Below the pieces are notes generated by a model. That model was not told the DNA's origin. It saw nothing but the letters and a program-made list of their open reading frames with translations, and made no database searches. Shown piece after piece: positions 20,558 to 32,676 of a stretch of DNA of 53,511 nt (its first letter is position 1; each line of letters begins with the position of its first letter). This DNA is from Deinococcus marmoris DSM 12784 (GTDB taxonomy: Bacteria > Deinococcota > Deinococci > Deinococcales > Deinococcaceae). The stretch is taken from contig NZ_JNIV01000020.1 in the NCBI RefSeq assembly GCF_000701405.1, forward strand, positions 1 through 53,511, written 5' to 3'. A program made the translations under genes and the position numbers.

Positions 20558-21330
20558 GCCCCAACTCCGGGAATCTGGACCGGGAGACCCACCGCCCGCG
20601 CGATTTCCGCCGTAACCGTCAGCACGTCGCGGTGAACCGGCGAACCCGGCGCATACACGCCCACTGGCTGCCCCGCGCTGGAGCTGTCGTTCCACACTGC
20701 CCCCCGATCTGCAATCGGGCTAGCAAGAGGGGAGAGCAGACCCTGCAAGGCCGCATACGCCTCGCGGTCATGCGAGCGCCGGGCATCGTAGAGAGTGGGC
20801 ACATACAGCGCCACCGTCAGGTCCGGGCGCAGCTTGCGGTAGGTGGCCATCGCCTCGGACAGTCCGGCCAGCGCGTTCATCCCCTTCTGGCGCGTCGGCA
20901 CCGGCACGATCAGGTGATCGGCGGCCAGCGCCCCCAGAATCGAGAGCTGCCCCAGACTGGGCGGGCTATCGATCAACACCACGTCGTAGTGGTCTGCCAG
21001 CGCCAGCAGCGCCTGACGCAGGTGCAAGTGCGCGCCCACCACGCCCATCATCTGCCCCTCGGCCAGCGCCAGCGAGACGTCGCTGGGGATCAGGTGCAGC
21101 CCGTGAACCTCGGCGGGTGAGGGTAATGGATCACCGCGCGAGGCCGTGTTGTACACCGTCTGCTCGCGCGTTACGCCACTGACGCCCAGCCAGTCGGTCA
21201 AATTGGCCTGCGGATCGAGGTCCACCAGCAGCACCCGCTGTCCAGCCTGCGCCAGCGTGAACCCCACATCGCGGGTCAGGCTGGACTTCATGACCCCACC
21301 AGCGTGGTTAAACAGCGTGAGTGTCTTCAT
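20554..21330 (-). CDS. parA: ParA family partition ATPase
   Basis: A 258-residue Walker-type ATPase. The deviant Walker A region reads [11 protein letters not shown] at residues 8-18, with Lys15 binding phosphate. The signature lysine of the family (first K of KGGxxK) is replaced by Ala10. Walker B-like [11 protein letters not shown] and the A' region [15 protein letters not shown] are present. Unlike P1 ParA there is no N-terminal HTH domain. It is cotranscribed with parB. The parS-like palindrome lies about 104 bases upstream of its ATG, where it could also mediate autoregulation. Confidence 0.9.
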   Translation of the reverse strand: MKTLTLFNHAGGVMKSSLTRDVGFTLAQAGQRVLLVDLDPQANLTDWLGVSGVTREQTVYNTASRGDPLPSPAEVHGLHLIPSDVSLALAEGQMMGVVGAHLHLRQALLALADHYDVVLIDSPPSLGQLSILGALAADHLIVPVPTRQKGMNALAGLSEAMATYRKLRPDLTVALYVPTLYDARRSHDREAYAALQGLLSPLASPIADRGAVWNDSSSAGQPVGVYAPGSPVHRDVLTVTAEIARAVGLPVQIPGVGA

Positions 21331-21433
21331 TAGGGCGCAGCTTATCGCATCATCGCCGCGAAAGAGACTCGTGAAAGCGCGGGAATAGAGGGGAAAGCTG
21401 TCCCATGACCGGAGCAAATTCGAGTTGGCACAG

Positions 21434-21457
21434 GTTGCTCGTCACGTGACGAGCAAC
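21434..21457. other. parS-like 24-bp palindrome, copy 2
   Basis: Identical in all 24 bases to the copy at 10509-10532 (half-site GTTGCTCGTCAC). It lies in the 136-base gap between the CoA-transferase gene and parA. Its place next to the partition operon is the main reason to call it a centromere site. Confidence 0.78.
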
Positions 21458-21466
21458 TCAAATCCA

Positions 21467-22809
21467 TCAGGCCAGCCGCTCCACAAATGCCGTACCAGTC
21501 GAGTTCCGCACCTCTTCCAGCGTCGCACCGGGCATCAGTTCAGCCAGAATGAGTTGCCCGTCCGTAAACTCAAACACTGCCTTATCGGTGATGACCATGT
21601 CCACCGCCCCACGGGACGTCAGCGGCAGCGTGCAACTCTCCACGATCTTGGGTGTGCCGTCCGGGTCCGTGTGGGTCATGGTCACGATCAGCCGCCGCGC
21701 GCCGCTGGCGAGGTCCATCGCGCCCCCCACGCCCAGCAACGGCTTGCCAGGAACGGCCCAGTTCGCCAGATTGCCTGCCGCGTCCACCTGCAACCCGCCC
21801 ATCACCGCCACGTCTACATGCCCGCCCCGGATCATGCCAAAGGACGCAGCGGAATCGAAGTAACTCGCCCCCGGCAGCGCGGTCACCGGAATCTTGCCCG
21901 CGTTCACCGGGTAATCCATCGCCCCGCCGCCCTCCGGCGCAGGACCAACGCCCAGCATCCCGTTCTCGGTGTGCAGATTGATGTTCATCTCCAGCGTGAT
22001 CAGGTCCGCCACCAGCGTGGGAATGCCGATGCCCAGATTCACCACGTCTCCAGCCTGCAATTCCCGCAGGGCGCGGCGGGCCATGTTTGTGCGGGCCGCG
22101 TCCACACGCTTTGCGCCGCCCTTCACGTCAGCGCTGCTGCCCAGGTCCGCCAGGGTCAGGGTGGCCTGCACCAGATAATCCACGTACAGGCCAGGAGTGT
22201 GGACGTGTTCGGGGGCAATGTCGCCCACTTTCACGATCTCCTCGGCCTCCACGATCACCAGCCGCGCCGCCGTCGCCATCGCCGGGTTGAAGTTCTGCTC
22301 GGTCAGGCGGTACTGAAGGTTGCCCGCCGTGTCGGCCCGCCACGCGCGGATCAATGCCACGTCGCCGCACAGGGCCGGAACGAAGACCATCTCCTGACCG
22401 TTCAGCACGCGCACGTCCGCGTCTCCGGCGATCACCGTTCCGGCGGCGGTGGGCGTGTAGAAGCCGCCGATGCCCGCCCCACCGGCCCGAATGGCCTCGG
22501 CCAGCGTGCCCTGCGGGATCAGTTGCACTTCCAGCGAACCGTCCTGCGCCGCCGCCACCGCTTCACGGTTGGAGGTGAAAAACGAGCCGATGGCCTTTTT
22601 CAGTTGCCCGTTCCGCAGCAGGCGGCCCCCGCTCAGGCCCGCCTCGCCGACGTTGTTGCCGATGAAGGTCAGGTCACGGGTCCCCGTTTCGGCCAGGGCG
22701 TGAACCAGATGCACCGGGTTGCCAGTCATGCCGAACCCGCCCACCAGCAACGTGTCGCCAGATTTCACCATTGCGGCGGCTTCCTCGGCGGAAAGAATGG
22801 GGACGGCCT

Positions 22810-22813
<4 letters not shown>
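21467..22813 (-). CDS. 3-oxoacid CoA-transferase, fused alpha and beta subunits
   Basis: A 448-residue single-chain CoA-transferase. The alpha half (about residues 1-225) has [23 protein letters not shown] and [20 protein letters not shown]. The beta half has VNLGIGIPT and the active-site Glu in [12 protein letters not shown]. In many bacteria these are two genes (pcaI/pcaJ or scoA/scoB). The ATG overlaps the stop codon of the thiolase gene. With a PcaF-like thiolase upstream, the likely reaction is 3-oxoadipate plus succinyl-CoA to 3-oxoadipyl-CoA, but acetoacetate could also be the substrate. Confidence 0.85.
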
Positions 22814-24087
<1,274 letters not shown>

Positions 24088-24212
24088 GGAAACTCCTTGA
24101 CGCATCCAGTCGGTGTATGAAGCGGGACAGGACGTGTCTTTCTCTCCAGCATAGTCGGCCCCGCCGAGCGGCGGGCAACATGCCAGCGAATCGCAGGGCT
24201 TCCACACGGTTT

Positions 24213-24254
24213 ATCCCCGTAGACCACACAAGTCATCCCCGTAAACCACACAAG
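24213..24254 (+). repeat. Tandem direct repeat, 20 bases, two copies
   Basis: ATCCCCGTAGACCACACAAG at 24213-24232 recurs at 24235-24254 with one change (G to A), giving a period of 22 bases, or two helical turns. It sits about 125 bases upstream of the thiolase start. A pair of same-face binding sites for a regulator is one reading. A chance duplication is another. Confidence 0.55.
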
Positions 24255-24284
24255 AGCCGCCCGACATTCCAGCCAGGCGGCTCT
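24253..24284. repeat. Inverted repeat with 9-bp stem
   Basis: AGAGCCGCC at 24253-24261 pairs perfectly with GGCGGCTCT at 24276-24284 across a 14-base loop. No clear T-run follows on either strand, so a terminator for the leftward polyol operon is possible but not typical. Confidence 0.4.
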
Positions 24285-24535
24285 CTTCCAAACTCTATTT
24301 GTGGTGCAGGGCCACAGACCGGGGCCACGTCTCCGTGTTCAGTCAGGCAGCCTGACCAATAACCTCGCGAAGGTCAGCACAATTGCAGCGTTGATCTGCT
24401 GTTTTTGATGCACCCTCAAGATCTCCAGATGAGATGGATCTTGTCTGCTTCGTCACCAGACTGAAACCCGCCTTGCTCACTCGCGCATCCGCCCAGATCA
24501 AGCCGTTTTTGCAAACGATCTTATCGGCGTCAGGA

Positions 24536-25651
24536 TCAGCTCACGTCGATCATCACCTTCATGCTCGCCTTTTTCTCGTGGTCAGCGAACTCGAAGGCTT
24601 CGGGGGTCTGATCGAAGGCGTAGCGGTGCGTGACCAGTGCGTCCAGATCGATTGCGCCGCTGGCCACCAGCGCGATGGCTGCCGGATAGCAGTTGGCATA
24701 GCGGAACACGCCGCGCAGCGTGACCTCGCGGCTGGCCGCCGAGACGATATCCAGGCTGACCTCGGGATCCGCGGGCAGGCCCACCAGCACGGCGCGGCCA
24801 CCGGGACGCGGCGCGGCCAGCGTCATGCGCGTGGTGGGCAGGCTGCCCGCCGTCTCGAAAGACACATCGACCCCGGCGTGAGACAGCGGGAGATCGCCTC
24901 TCGTCAACTCGCGGATCACGGCCAGCACGTCTTCATGACGGGCGTTGATGGTGTGCGTGGCCCCCACCTTGCGCGCCAGTTCCAGCCGGAAGTCTTCAAG
25001 ATCGACGGCGATGATGGTGGTGGCCCCCGCCGCCCTGGCCGCCTGAATGGTGGTGCAGCCAATGGGACCTGCGCCAAACACCGCCACGCTGTCCCCTGGC
25101 CCCACATTCCCCTTGCGGGCCGCCCAGATGCCCACCGCCAGCGGCTCCAGCAGCGCGCCCGCATCGTCACTGATGCTGTCAGGGAGTTTGAAAGCGAAGT
25201 CGTCGGGCCAGACCACGTACTCGCCCAGCGCGCCGTTGACCGGGGGCGTGGCCATGAAGGTCATGTGCGGGCACAGGTTGTACTCGCCACGCTTGCAGTA
25301 CGCGCAGCGGCGGCACGGGTAGCCCGGCTCCAGCGCCACCCGGTCACCCACCTGCAAACCGGTTACGTCCGGTCCCAGGGCTTCAACCACGCCCATGACT
25401 TCATGGCCCAGCACCAGCGGAGCTTCGACGACAAAAGGGCCGATGCGTCCGTGGGTGTAGTAATGCACGTCGCTGCCGCACACGCCGATGCGCCGCACGC
25501 GCACGCGCACCTCATGGGGGCCAGGAGAGGGAACCTCACGCGTTTCCCATTTCAGCTCGCGGATGCCGTGCAGGACACTGGTGCGGGAGGTCTGCGTTCC
25601 AGAGAAGGTCTGCGTTTCAGATGATGTTGGGGGATGGTCAATAGAAGTCAT
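24536..25651 (-). CDS. Zinc-dependent polyol dehydrogenase (sorbitol/xylitol type)
   Basis: A 371-residue medium-chain dehydrogenase. GVCGSDVHYYTHGRIG and LGHEVMGVV give the catalytic zinc site. CRRCAYCKRGEYNLC is the four-cysteine structural zinc loop. FGAGPIGCTTIQAARAAGA is the NAD fold. This pattern is that of L-iditol/sorbitol and xylitol dehydrogenases, which form fructose or xylulose. It is the last gene of the leftward polyol operon, 73 bases after the mannitol-dehydrogenase-type gene. The exact substrate cannot be settled from sequence. Confidence 0.88.
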   Translation of the reverse strand: MTSIDHPPTSSETQTFSGTQTSRTSVLHGIRELKWETREVPSPGPHEVRVRVRRIGVCGSDVHYYTHGRIGPFVVEAPLVLGHEVMGVVEALGPDVTGLQVGDRVALEPGYPCRRCAYCKRGEYNLCPHMTFMATPPVNGALGEYVVWPDDFAFKLPDSISDDAGALLEPLAVGIWAARKGNVGPGDSVAVFGAGPIGCTTIQAARAAGATTIIAVDLEDFRLELARKVGATHTINARHEDVLAVIRELTRGDLPLSHAGVDVSFETAGSLPTTRMTLAAPRPGGRAVLVGLPADPEVSLDIVSAASREVTLRGVFRYANCYPAAIALVASGAIDLDALVTHRYAFDQTPEAFEFADHEKKASMKVMIDVS

Positions 25652-25724
25652 GGGGGGGCCTCAATGTGCGGAAGAAGTGGAGGGGAGGGACAGCGTATTG
25701 GGGTCCAGACGCCAACTATCAGCG

Positions 25725-27200
<1,476 letters not shown>

Positions 27201-27245
27201 GGATGACGCTCCAGCAGGGTATCGAGACAGGAAAGAGAGGGGACT

Positions 27246-27914
27246 TCATTCGGCGAGTTGCACGATCAGGTCGGCGCGGGTGCGGGTGGCATGGATCAGG
27301 GCGGCGTTCGGGCCGTCCACCGCCTCCACCCAGCCCTGGGCTTCGGCCTGTGCTTTGCCGTAAGCGACGTGGCGGGAGATCAGCCGCTCCATCCGCAGAC
27401 CGTCGGGCAATTCCAGAAACCATGCGGCGTCCAGCGCGGGTCTGACCCTTTCCCATTCGCCGTCCTCCAGCAGCAGGTAATTGCCCTCGGTCAGAATCAG
27501 GGGCGTGCCTGCGGAAATGGGAATGGCACTCCCGATGGATTCTTCGAGCTGGCGGTCAAATGTAGGGGCGTAAACCGTCTGATCTTTCTCGGCGCGCAGC
27601 CGCTCCAGCAGCGCCGCATAGCCGCCAGCGTCGAAGGTCTCGGGTGCGCCCTTGCGCCCGCGTCGGCCCAACCGCACCAGTTCGGCATTCGCCAGATGAA
27701 AGCCGTCCATCCCCACCAGCGCCGCCTGATCGCCCAGAGCGTCTGCCAGCGCCGCGCAGAGGGTGGACTTGCCCGCTCCCGGCGCACCCACGATGCCCAG
27801 AATGCGCCGCTCGCCGGGAACGATCATGGCCCGCGCCCGCACCAGCAACTGGGCCAGGGTTGCCCGGATGGTTTCGGGCGGGGCCAGTTGTGGGTCAGGG
27901 CGTGGGATAGTCAT
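27246..27914 (-). CDS. P-loop sugar/nucleoside kinase (FrcK/uridine kinase-like)
   Basis: A 222-residue P-loop kinase with GAPGAGKST at residues 43-51, a GMDGFH Walker B-like motif near 88, and the YAPTFDRQLE and LTEGNYLLL stretches seen in phosphoribulokinase/uridine kinase relatives. In rhizobia a similar protein accompanies fructose uptake genes. Here it follows two polyol permeases and precedes two dehydrogenases, so phosphorylation of the ketose they release is a reasonable inference. Confidence 0.75.
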   Translation of the reverse strand: MTIPRPDPQLAPPETIRATLAQLLVRARAMIVPGERRILGIVGAPGAGKSTLCAALADALGDQAALVGMDGFHLANAELVRLGRRGRKGAPETFDAGGYAALLERLRAEKDQTVYAPTFDRQLEESIGSAIPISAGTPLILTEGNYLLLEDGEWERVRPALDAAWFLELPDGLRMERLISRHVAYGKAQAEAQGWVEAVDGPNAALIHATRTRADLIVQLAE

Positions 27915-27977
27915 CTCGGTTCTCCATTTAAGGGTAAGAGGTGGAAGGCAAAATTGGCAACGGCGCGCCTGCTGGAT

Positions 27978-28835
27978 TTATTTGACGGCTCCGAAGCTCA
28001 GGCCACGGATCAACTGGCGCTGAGCCACCCAGCCGAAGATCAGCACCGGCAGTACGGTCAACGCGGCGGCGGCGCTCATCTGCGCCCAGAACAGGCCCAT
28101 GCTGGTCTTGAACGAGCTGATGAAGACGCTCAGGGGCGCGGCGTCCGAACTGGTCAGATTGACGGCGAAAAAGACCTCATTCCACGCGAAGATGACCGCC
28201 AGCAGCGCGGTGGCGGCCATCCCTGGCGTGGACAGCGGCAGCGCGATGCCGAAGAATTCCTGCGCCACCGATGCGCCGTCCACCTTGGCCGCCTCGTAGA
28301 TGGCAAAGGGGATCTCGGTCATGTAGCTGTGCATCATCCACACCACCAGCGGCAGGTTCATGGTGGTGTACATCAGGATCAATCCCGGCAGGGTGTCCAG
28401 CAGGCTCAGGTCACGGAACAGCAAGAAGATGGGCACGATCACGCCCACGGCGGGCATCATCTTGGTGGACAGCATCCAGGTCAGCGTGCCCTGCGCGCGG
28501 GTGGTGGGGTAGACGGCCAGCGCAAAGGCGGCGGGCAGGCCCAGCACAAAGGCCAGCACGGTGCTGCCAATGGCCGCAATCAGGCTGTTCTTGAGCGCCG
28601 GAAAGTAACTGGGCAGCGCGTTCTGGAAGTTCTCCAGAATCGGCGCGAAGGCGAAGACGGGCGGAACGGCGAAAGCCTGCGCCTCAGTTTTAAAGGCGGC
28701 CAGGAACATCCACACCAGCGGAAACAGGAAGGCGATGGCGATCAGGTAGGTAATGATCGTCAGAATGGTATTGCGAACCCTGATGCGGCTCTTGTCGCGT
28801 TTGACTGGCATTGAACTGCTGGGAATGGCCGTCAT
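27978..28835 (-). CDS. Carbohydrate ABC transporter permease (MalG/SmoG type)
   Basis: A 285-residue inner-membrane permease with six predicted helices. The cytoplasmic EAA loop reads YEAAKVDGASVAQEFFGIALPLSTPG. Its ATG lies one base from the stop codon of the other permease. The operon also has a binding protein but no ATPase, so a shared MsmK/MalK-like ATPase from elsewhere is required. Downstream come the kinase and dehydrogenases for sugar alcohols. Confidence 0.9.
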   Translation of the reverse strand: MTAIPSSSMPVKRDKSRIRVRNTILTIITYLIAIAFLFPLVWMFLAAFKTEAQAFAVPPVFAFAPILENFQNALPSYFPALKNSLIAAIGSTVLAFVLGLPAAFALAVYPTTRAQGTLTWMLSTKMMPAVGVIVPIFLLFRDLSLLDTLPGLILMYTTMNLPLVVWMMHSYMTEIPFAIYEAAKVDGASVAQEFFGIALPLSTPGMAATALLAVIFAWNEVFFAVNLTSSDAAPLSVFISSFKTSMGLFWAQMSAAAALTVLPVLIFGWVAQRQLIRGLSFGAVK

Positions 28836-28836
28836 G

Positions 28837-29766
<930 letters not shown>

Positions 29767-29869
29767 GGGATCCCCTTGTGGCAGTGGTGGCCGTCCCGGC
29801 ACCCGGCACTTGAAAGGCGGGGCGCGGGCGGCAGTCCGGTTCAGCGCGGCCTCTTTCCGGCCAAAGGCG

Positions 29870-29901
29870 AGGAGGAGCCGGGCAACGTGGCCCAGCCTCC
29901 T
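29870..29901 (-). terminator. Hairpin between binding-protein and permease genes
   Basis: AGGAGG (29870-29875) pairs with CCTCCT (29896-29901), and inside it GGGC (29880-29883) with GCCC (29890-29893), leaving a six-base loop. It follows the binding-protein stop codon by about 30 bases. Hairpins in this place often keep binding-protein mRNA more abundant than permease mRNA. No T-run follows, so processing or partial termination is more likely than full termination. Confidence 0.4.
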
Positions 29902-29930
29902 CCTTTAGCGGTGATCAGAAGCGCTGGGGT

Positions 29931-31259
29931 TTATTTCTGGTAGCCGCCTTCCTTGGCGACCTTGGTGGCGGCGTCCTGGGCCTGCTTCAGCGCCTGATCC
30001 ACGGTGGTCTGGCCGCTGATGGCCCCGGCCAGGAACTGACCGACCTGGGTGCCCAGCGCCTGGAACTGCGGGATGGCGACGTACTGGATGCCCGAGTAGG
30101 GCACGGGGTCCTTGGTGGCAGCGTTCACGTCGGCGCTGTTGATGGCACTCTGCACCAGTCCGCTGAAAGCTCCGGCGGCCTTTTTGTAGTTGGCATTGTT
30201 GTAGGTGCTGGTGCGCGTGCCGGGGGGCACCGAGGCCCAGGTGCCCTTTTCCTTGGCGACCAGCGCGATGTACTCCTGACTGGTGGCCCAGGTGATGAAC
30301 TTGAAAGCCGCGTCCTCGTTCTTGGTGGTTTTGGGAATGGCCAGGTTCCAGCTCCAGTACCAGTGGTTGCCCTTGGGGGTCCCGGGGCCGGTGGGCGCGT
30401 TGGCGAAGCCCACCGACTTGGTGATCTTGGAGCTGGTGGGATCGCTCAGGAATCCGGCGGCCACGGTGGCGTCCACCCACATGCCGCACTTGCCCTGGCT
30501 CATCAGCGTCAGGTTCTCGGTAAAGCCGTTGCCGGTCGCGCCGGGAGGGCCGTACTTCTTGATGGTATCGACGTAGAAGGTCATGGCGTTTTTCCAGGCC
30601 GGCGAGTTGAGCTGCGCCTTCCAGTCGTTGTCGTACCAGCGCCCGCCGAAGGTGTTCATGACGGTGCTGAACACGGCCATGTTCTCGCCCCAGCCCGGCA
30701 GCCCGCGCAGGCAGATGCCGTAGACACCGCTGGCCGGCTTGTGGATCTTGGCGGCAAAGCCCTGAATCTGGGTCCAGGTGGGCTGGGTGGGCATGGTGAT
30801 TCCGGCAGCCTTGAACAGGTCTTTGTTGTAGTACGTCATGCTGCTCTCGGCGTAGAAGGGCACGGCGTACAGGTTGCCGCCCACGGTCAGCGCCTTGCGG
30901 ACACCGGGGATCACGTCGGCCAGGTTGTAGCTCTTGGCAATTTCAGGGTTCTTGGCGAACATGGGGGTCAGGGGGTCCAGCCAGCCGTTCTTGGCCCAGA
31001 TCGGCACTTCATAGGCCCCAACAGTGGCGACATCGAAGCTGCCCGCATTGCTGGCCACGTCCAGCGTGACCTTCTGGCGCAGTTCATTCTCGGGGAGGAC
31101 GACCCACTTGGTGGTGATATCGGGGTACTTCTTGGTGAACTCGCCCGACAGCTTCTGCATGGTCACCATGTCCGGGTTGTTCACGGTGGCGATGGTGATG
31201 GTGGTGGCCGCCTGCGCGGTGGCCGTCAGGGCAAGGCTGAGCATCAACAGTCGTTTCAT
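29931..31259 (-). CDS. ABC transporter substrate-binding protein, polyol type
   Basis: A 442-residue extracellular solute-binding protein of family 1. A signal peptide of about 17 residues ends TATAQA-ATT, and there is no lipobox Cys. YAVPFYAESSMTYYNKDLF and NHWYWSWNLAIPK are typical of sorbitol/mannitol (SmoE-like) binding proteins. It is the first gene of the leftward polyol operon, with a 309-base divergent gap to a LacI-type regulator. It should capture the polyol outside the inner membrane and deliver it to the two downstream permeases. Confidence 0.88.
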   Translation of the reverse strand: MKRLLMLSLALTATAQAATTITIATVNNPDMVTMQKLSGEFTKKYPDITTKWVVLPENELRQKVTLDVASNAGSFDVATVGAYEVPIWAKNGWLDPLTPMFAKNPEIAKSYNLADVIPGVRKALTVGGNLYAVPFYAESSMTYYNKDLFKAAGITMPTQPTWTQIQGFAAKIHKPASGVYGICLRGLPGWGENMAVFSTVMNTFGGRWYDNDWKAQLNSPAWKNAMTFYVDTIKKYGPPGATGNGFTENLTLMSQGKCGMWVDATVAAGFLSDPTSSKITKSVGFANAPTGPGTPKGNHWYWSWNLAIPKTTKNEDAAFKFITWATSQEYIALVAKEKGTWASVPPGTRTSTYNNANYKKAAGAFSGLVQSAINSADVNAATKDPVPYSGIQYVAIPQFQALGTQVGQFLAGAISGQTTVDQALKQAQDAATKVAKEGGYQK

Positions 31260-31568
31260 GGGTCTTCCTCCATCGCCGCAATGTTTCCAGGCGGCGAGAT
31301 AATGAACGGCAAACCTCAGATAATGGGGTCAACGCGTTCTGATTAACCGGAGCAGTCCCCGGTCAGATGATGAATGGTCTCGTGTCCATTACTTAATCAC
31401 AGATTTTTCCATTCGTCAAATCTGATTTCTTAGACTCAGGTCAGTGTTGGCTGACAATGGACAGGAGGCCACTCTCAAACGCGGTCCTGATTCAGTTTCA
31501 GGGGTTCGGTCTCAGCGTCCCGATGTCGGTGGACACCCATCTGGCCCAAACCGCCTAGAATGTGTGGC
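31260..31568. promoter_or_regulatory. Divergent control region of polyol operon and LacI regulator
   Basis: This AT-richer gap has no gene. AACGCGTT at 31331-31338 is a perfect palindrome with the central CpG typical of LacI-family operators. ACCGG/CCGGT arms lie at 31346-31363, and CAGATTT/AAATCTG at 31400-31424. The first two are placed to repress the leftward operon. At the right end TAGAAT (31556-31561) is a -10 box for the regulator gene. Confidence 0.5.
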
Positions 31569-32615
31569 GTGTCAACGATTCAGGATGTCGCGCGGCTGGC
31601 CGGGGTGTCACCGACCACTGCCAAGCGTGCGCTGCGCGACCCCGAGAAACTCACGCCCGACACGCTGGCGCGCGTACAGGCGGCGATTCAGGAGCTGCAT
31701 TACGAACCCGACGTGCGCGCGGGCAGCCTGCGCGGCGGCCAGAGCCGCACGGTGGGCCTGGTGGTGGCCAGCATCGTCGAGCCGTTCTTCGCGCAGTTTG
31801 CCCGCGCCGCCGCCCGGCACCTCAAGGCCGCCGACTACACCCTGATCGTCAGCGAGAACGAGTACAGCGCCCGGCTGGAGCTGCCCGAACTGCGCCGCCT
31901 GTACGGCCAGCGCGTGGCCGCCATCATGCTGCGGCCCGGCTACGGCGACGACAGCCGTGAATACCTGGAGCGTCTGCGGGAGCGGGGACTGTTCATCCTG
32001 GAATTCGACTATGCGCCGGACGACTCGGGCTTTCCCAGCGTGGTGCTGGATCACACGGGCTGCATGCGTGAGGCGGTGGCCTACCTGCACGGACTGGGCC
32101 ACACCCGGATTGCCGCACTGGGCACCTATGATCCCGAGATTCACCCGGAAGACCGCTCACGCACCTTTCCGCAGGCCATGCAGGACCGGGGCCTGAGTGT
32201 GCCGCCCGACTACCAGCGCGTGGTCCTGCTGACCGAGGACACCGCCTACAACCTGACCCATGAACTGCTGGCGCTGCCCACGCCGCCCACCGCCCTGATT
32301 GCCCTGACCGGAACCCAGGCCATCGGCGCGTTCAGGGCCATCCGCGAGCGTGGCCTGAGCCTGCCGGGTGACCTGTCGCTGCTGACCTTCGACAACTACC
32401 CGTGGACCGCCCTGGTGGACCCGCCCATCACCGTGATTGAGCAGCCTGTCGAGGCGATGGCCGGGGCAGCGGCCCACGCGGTGCTGCGCGCGCTGGAAGG
32501 CGGATTTGACGCGGGCCGAGAAACCACGCCCCAGCACGCGGTCTTTCCAGGCCGCCTGATCGTGCGCGGCAGTTGTGCCCCGCCCCGTGTGCCCAGTCTG
32601 GCGCTGACCCGCTGA
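31569..32615 (+). CDS. LacI-family transcriptional regulator of the polyol operon
   Basis: A 348-residue repressor with an N-terminal HTH (STIQDVARLAGVSPTTAKRALRD, with Lys at a position usually Ser/Val) and a periplasmic-binding-protein-like sensor domain. GTG at 31569 is favoured over ATG at 31560 because the -10 box TAGAAT overlaps that ATG, which would make the GTG the first codon of a leaderless mRNA. It diverges from the polyol binding-protein gene, so control of that operon by a polyol is likely. The ROK kinase follows 61 bases later on the same strand. Confidence 0.85.
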   Translation: MSTIQDVARLAGVSPTTAKRALRDPEKLTPDTLARVQAAIQELHYEPDVRAGSLRGGQSRTVGLVVASIVEPFFAQFARAAARHLKAADYTLIVSENEYSARLELPELRRLYGQRVAAIMLRPGYGDDSREYLERLRERGLFILEFDYAPDDSGFPSVVLDHTGCMREAVAYLHGLGHTRIAALGTYDPEIHPEDRSRTFPQAMQDRGLSVPPDYQRVVLLTEDTAYNLTHELLALPTPPTALIALTGTQAIGAFRAIRERGLSLPGDLSLLTFDNYPWTALVDPPITVIEQPVEAMAGAAAHAVLRALEGGFDAGRETTPQHAVFPGRLIVRGSCAPPRVPSLALTR

Positions 32616-32640
32616 GATTTGGCCCACTGAGGTCCAGCCT

Positions 32641-32670
32641 CGCCGTGCTGTAATTCCGCCGTGCTGTAAT
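32641..32670 (+). promoter_or_regulatory. Duplicated -10 region upstream of the ROK kinase
   Basis: CGCCGTGCTGTAAT occurs at 32641-32654 and again at 32657-32670, with a 16-base period. Each copy ends in TGTAAT, a good -10 box. The second lies six bases before ATG 32677, so a leaderless transcript is expected. The first may be an old or alternative promoter. Confidence 0.5.
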
Positions 32671-32676
32671 CCCCCC

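Larger units (their letters stand above)
24088..24535. other. 448-base gap with repeats and short hairpins
   Basis: No gene is convincing here. The segment contains a 20-base tandem direct repeat (24213-24254), a 9-bp-stem inverted repeat (24253-24284), a short hairpin GTCAGG-CAG-CCTGAC (24342-24356) and AAGATC/GATCTT arms at 24418-24442. The part near 24088 should hold the promoter of the thiolase operon. The part near 24535 is the 3' end of the polyol operon. Confidence 0.5.

Noticed and set aside
24342..24356. GTCAGG-CAG-CCTGAC hairpin as terminator of the polyol operon
   Set aside because: The stem is only six base pairs, no T-run follows on the minus strand, and it lies 180 bases past the last stop codon.
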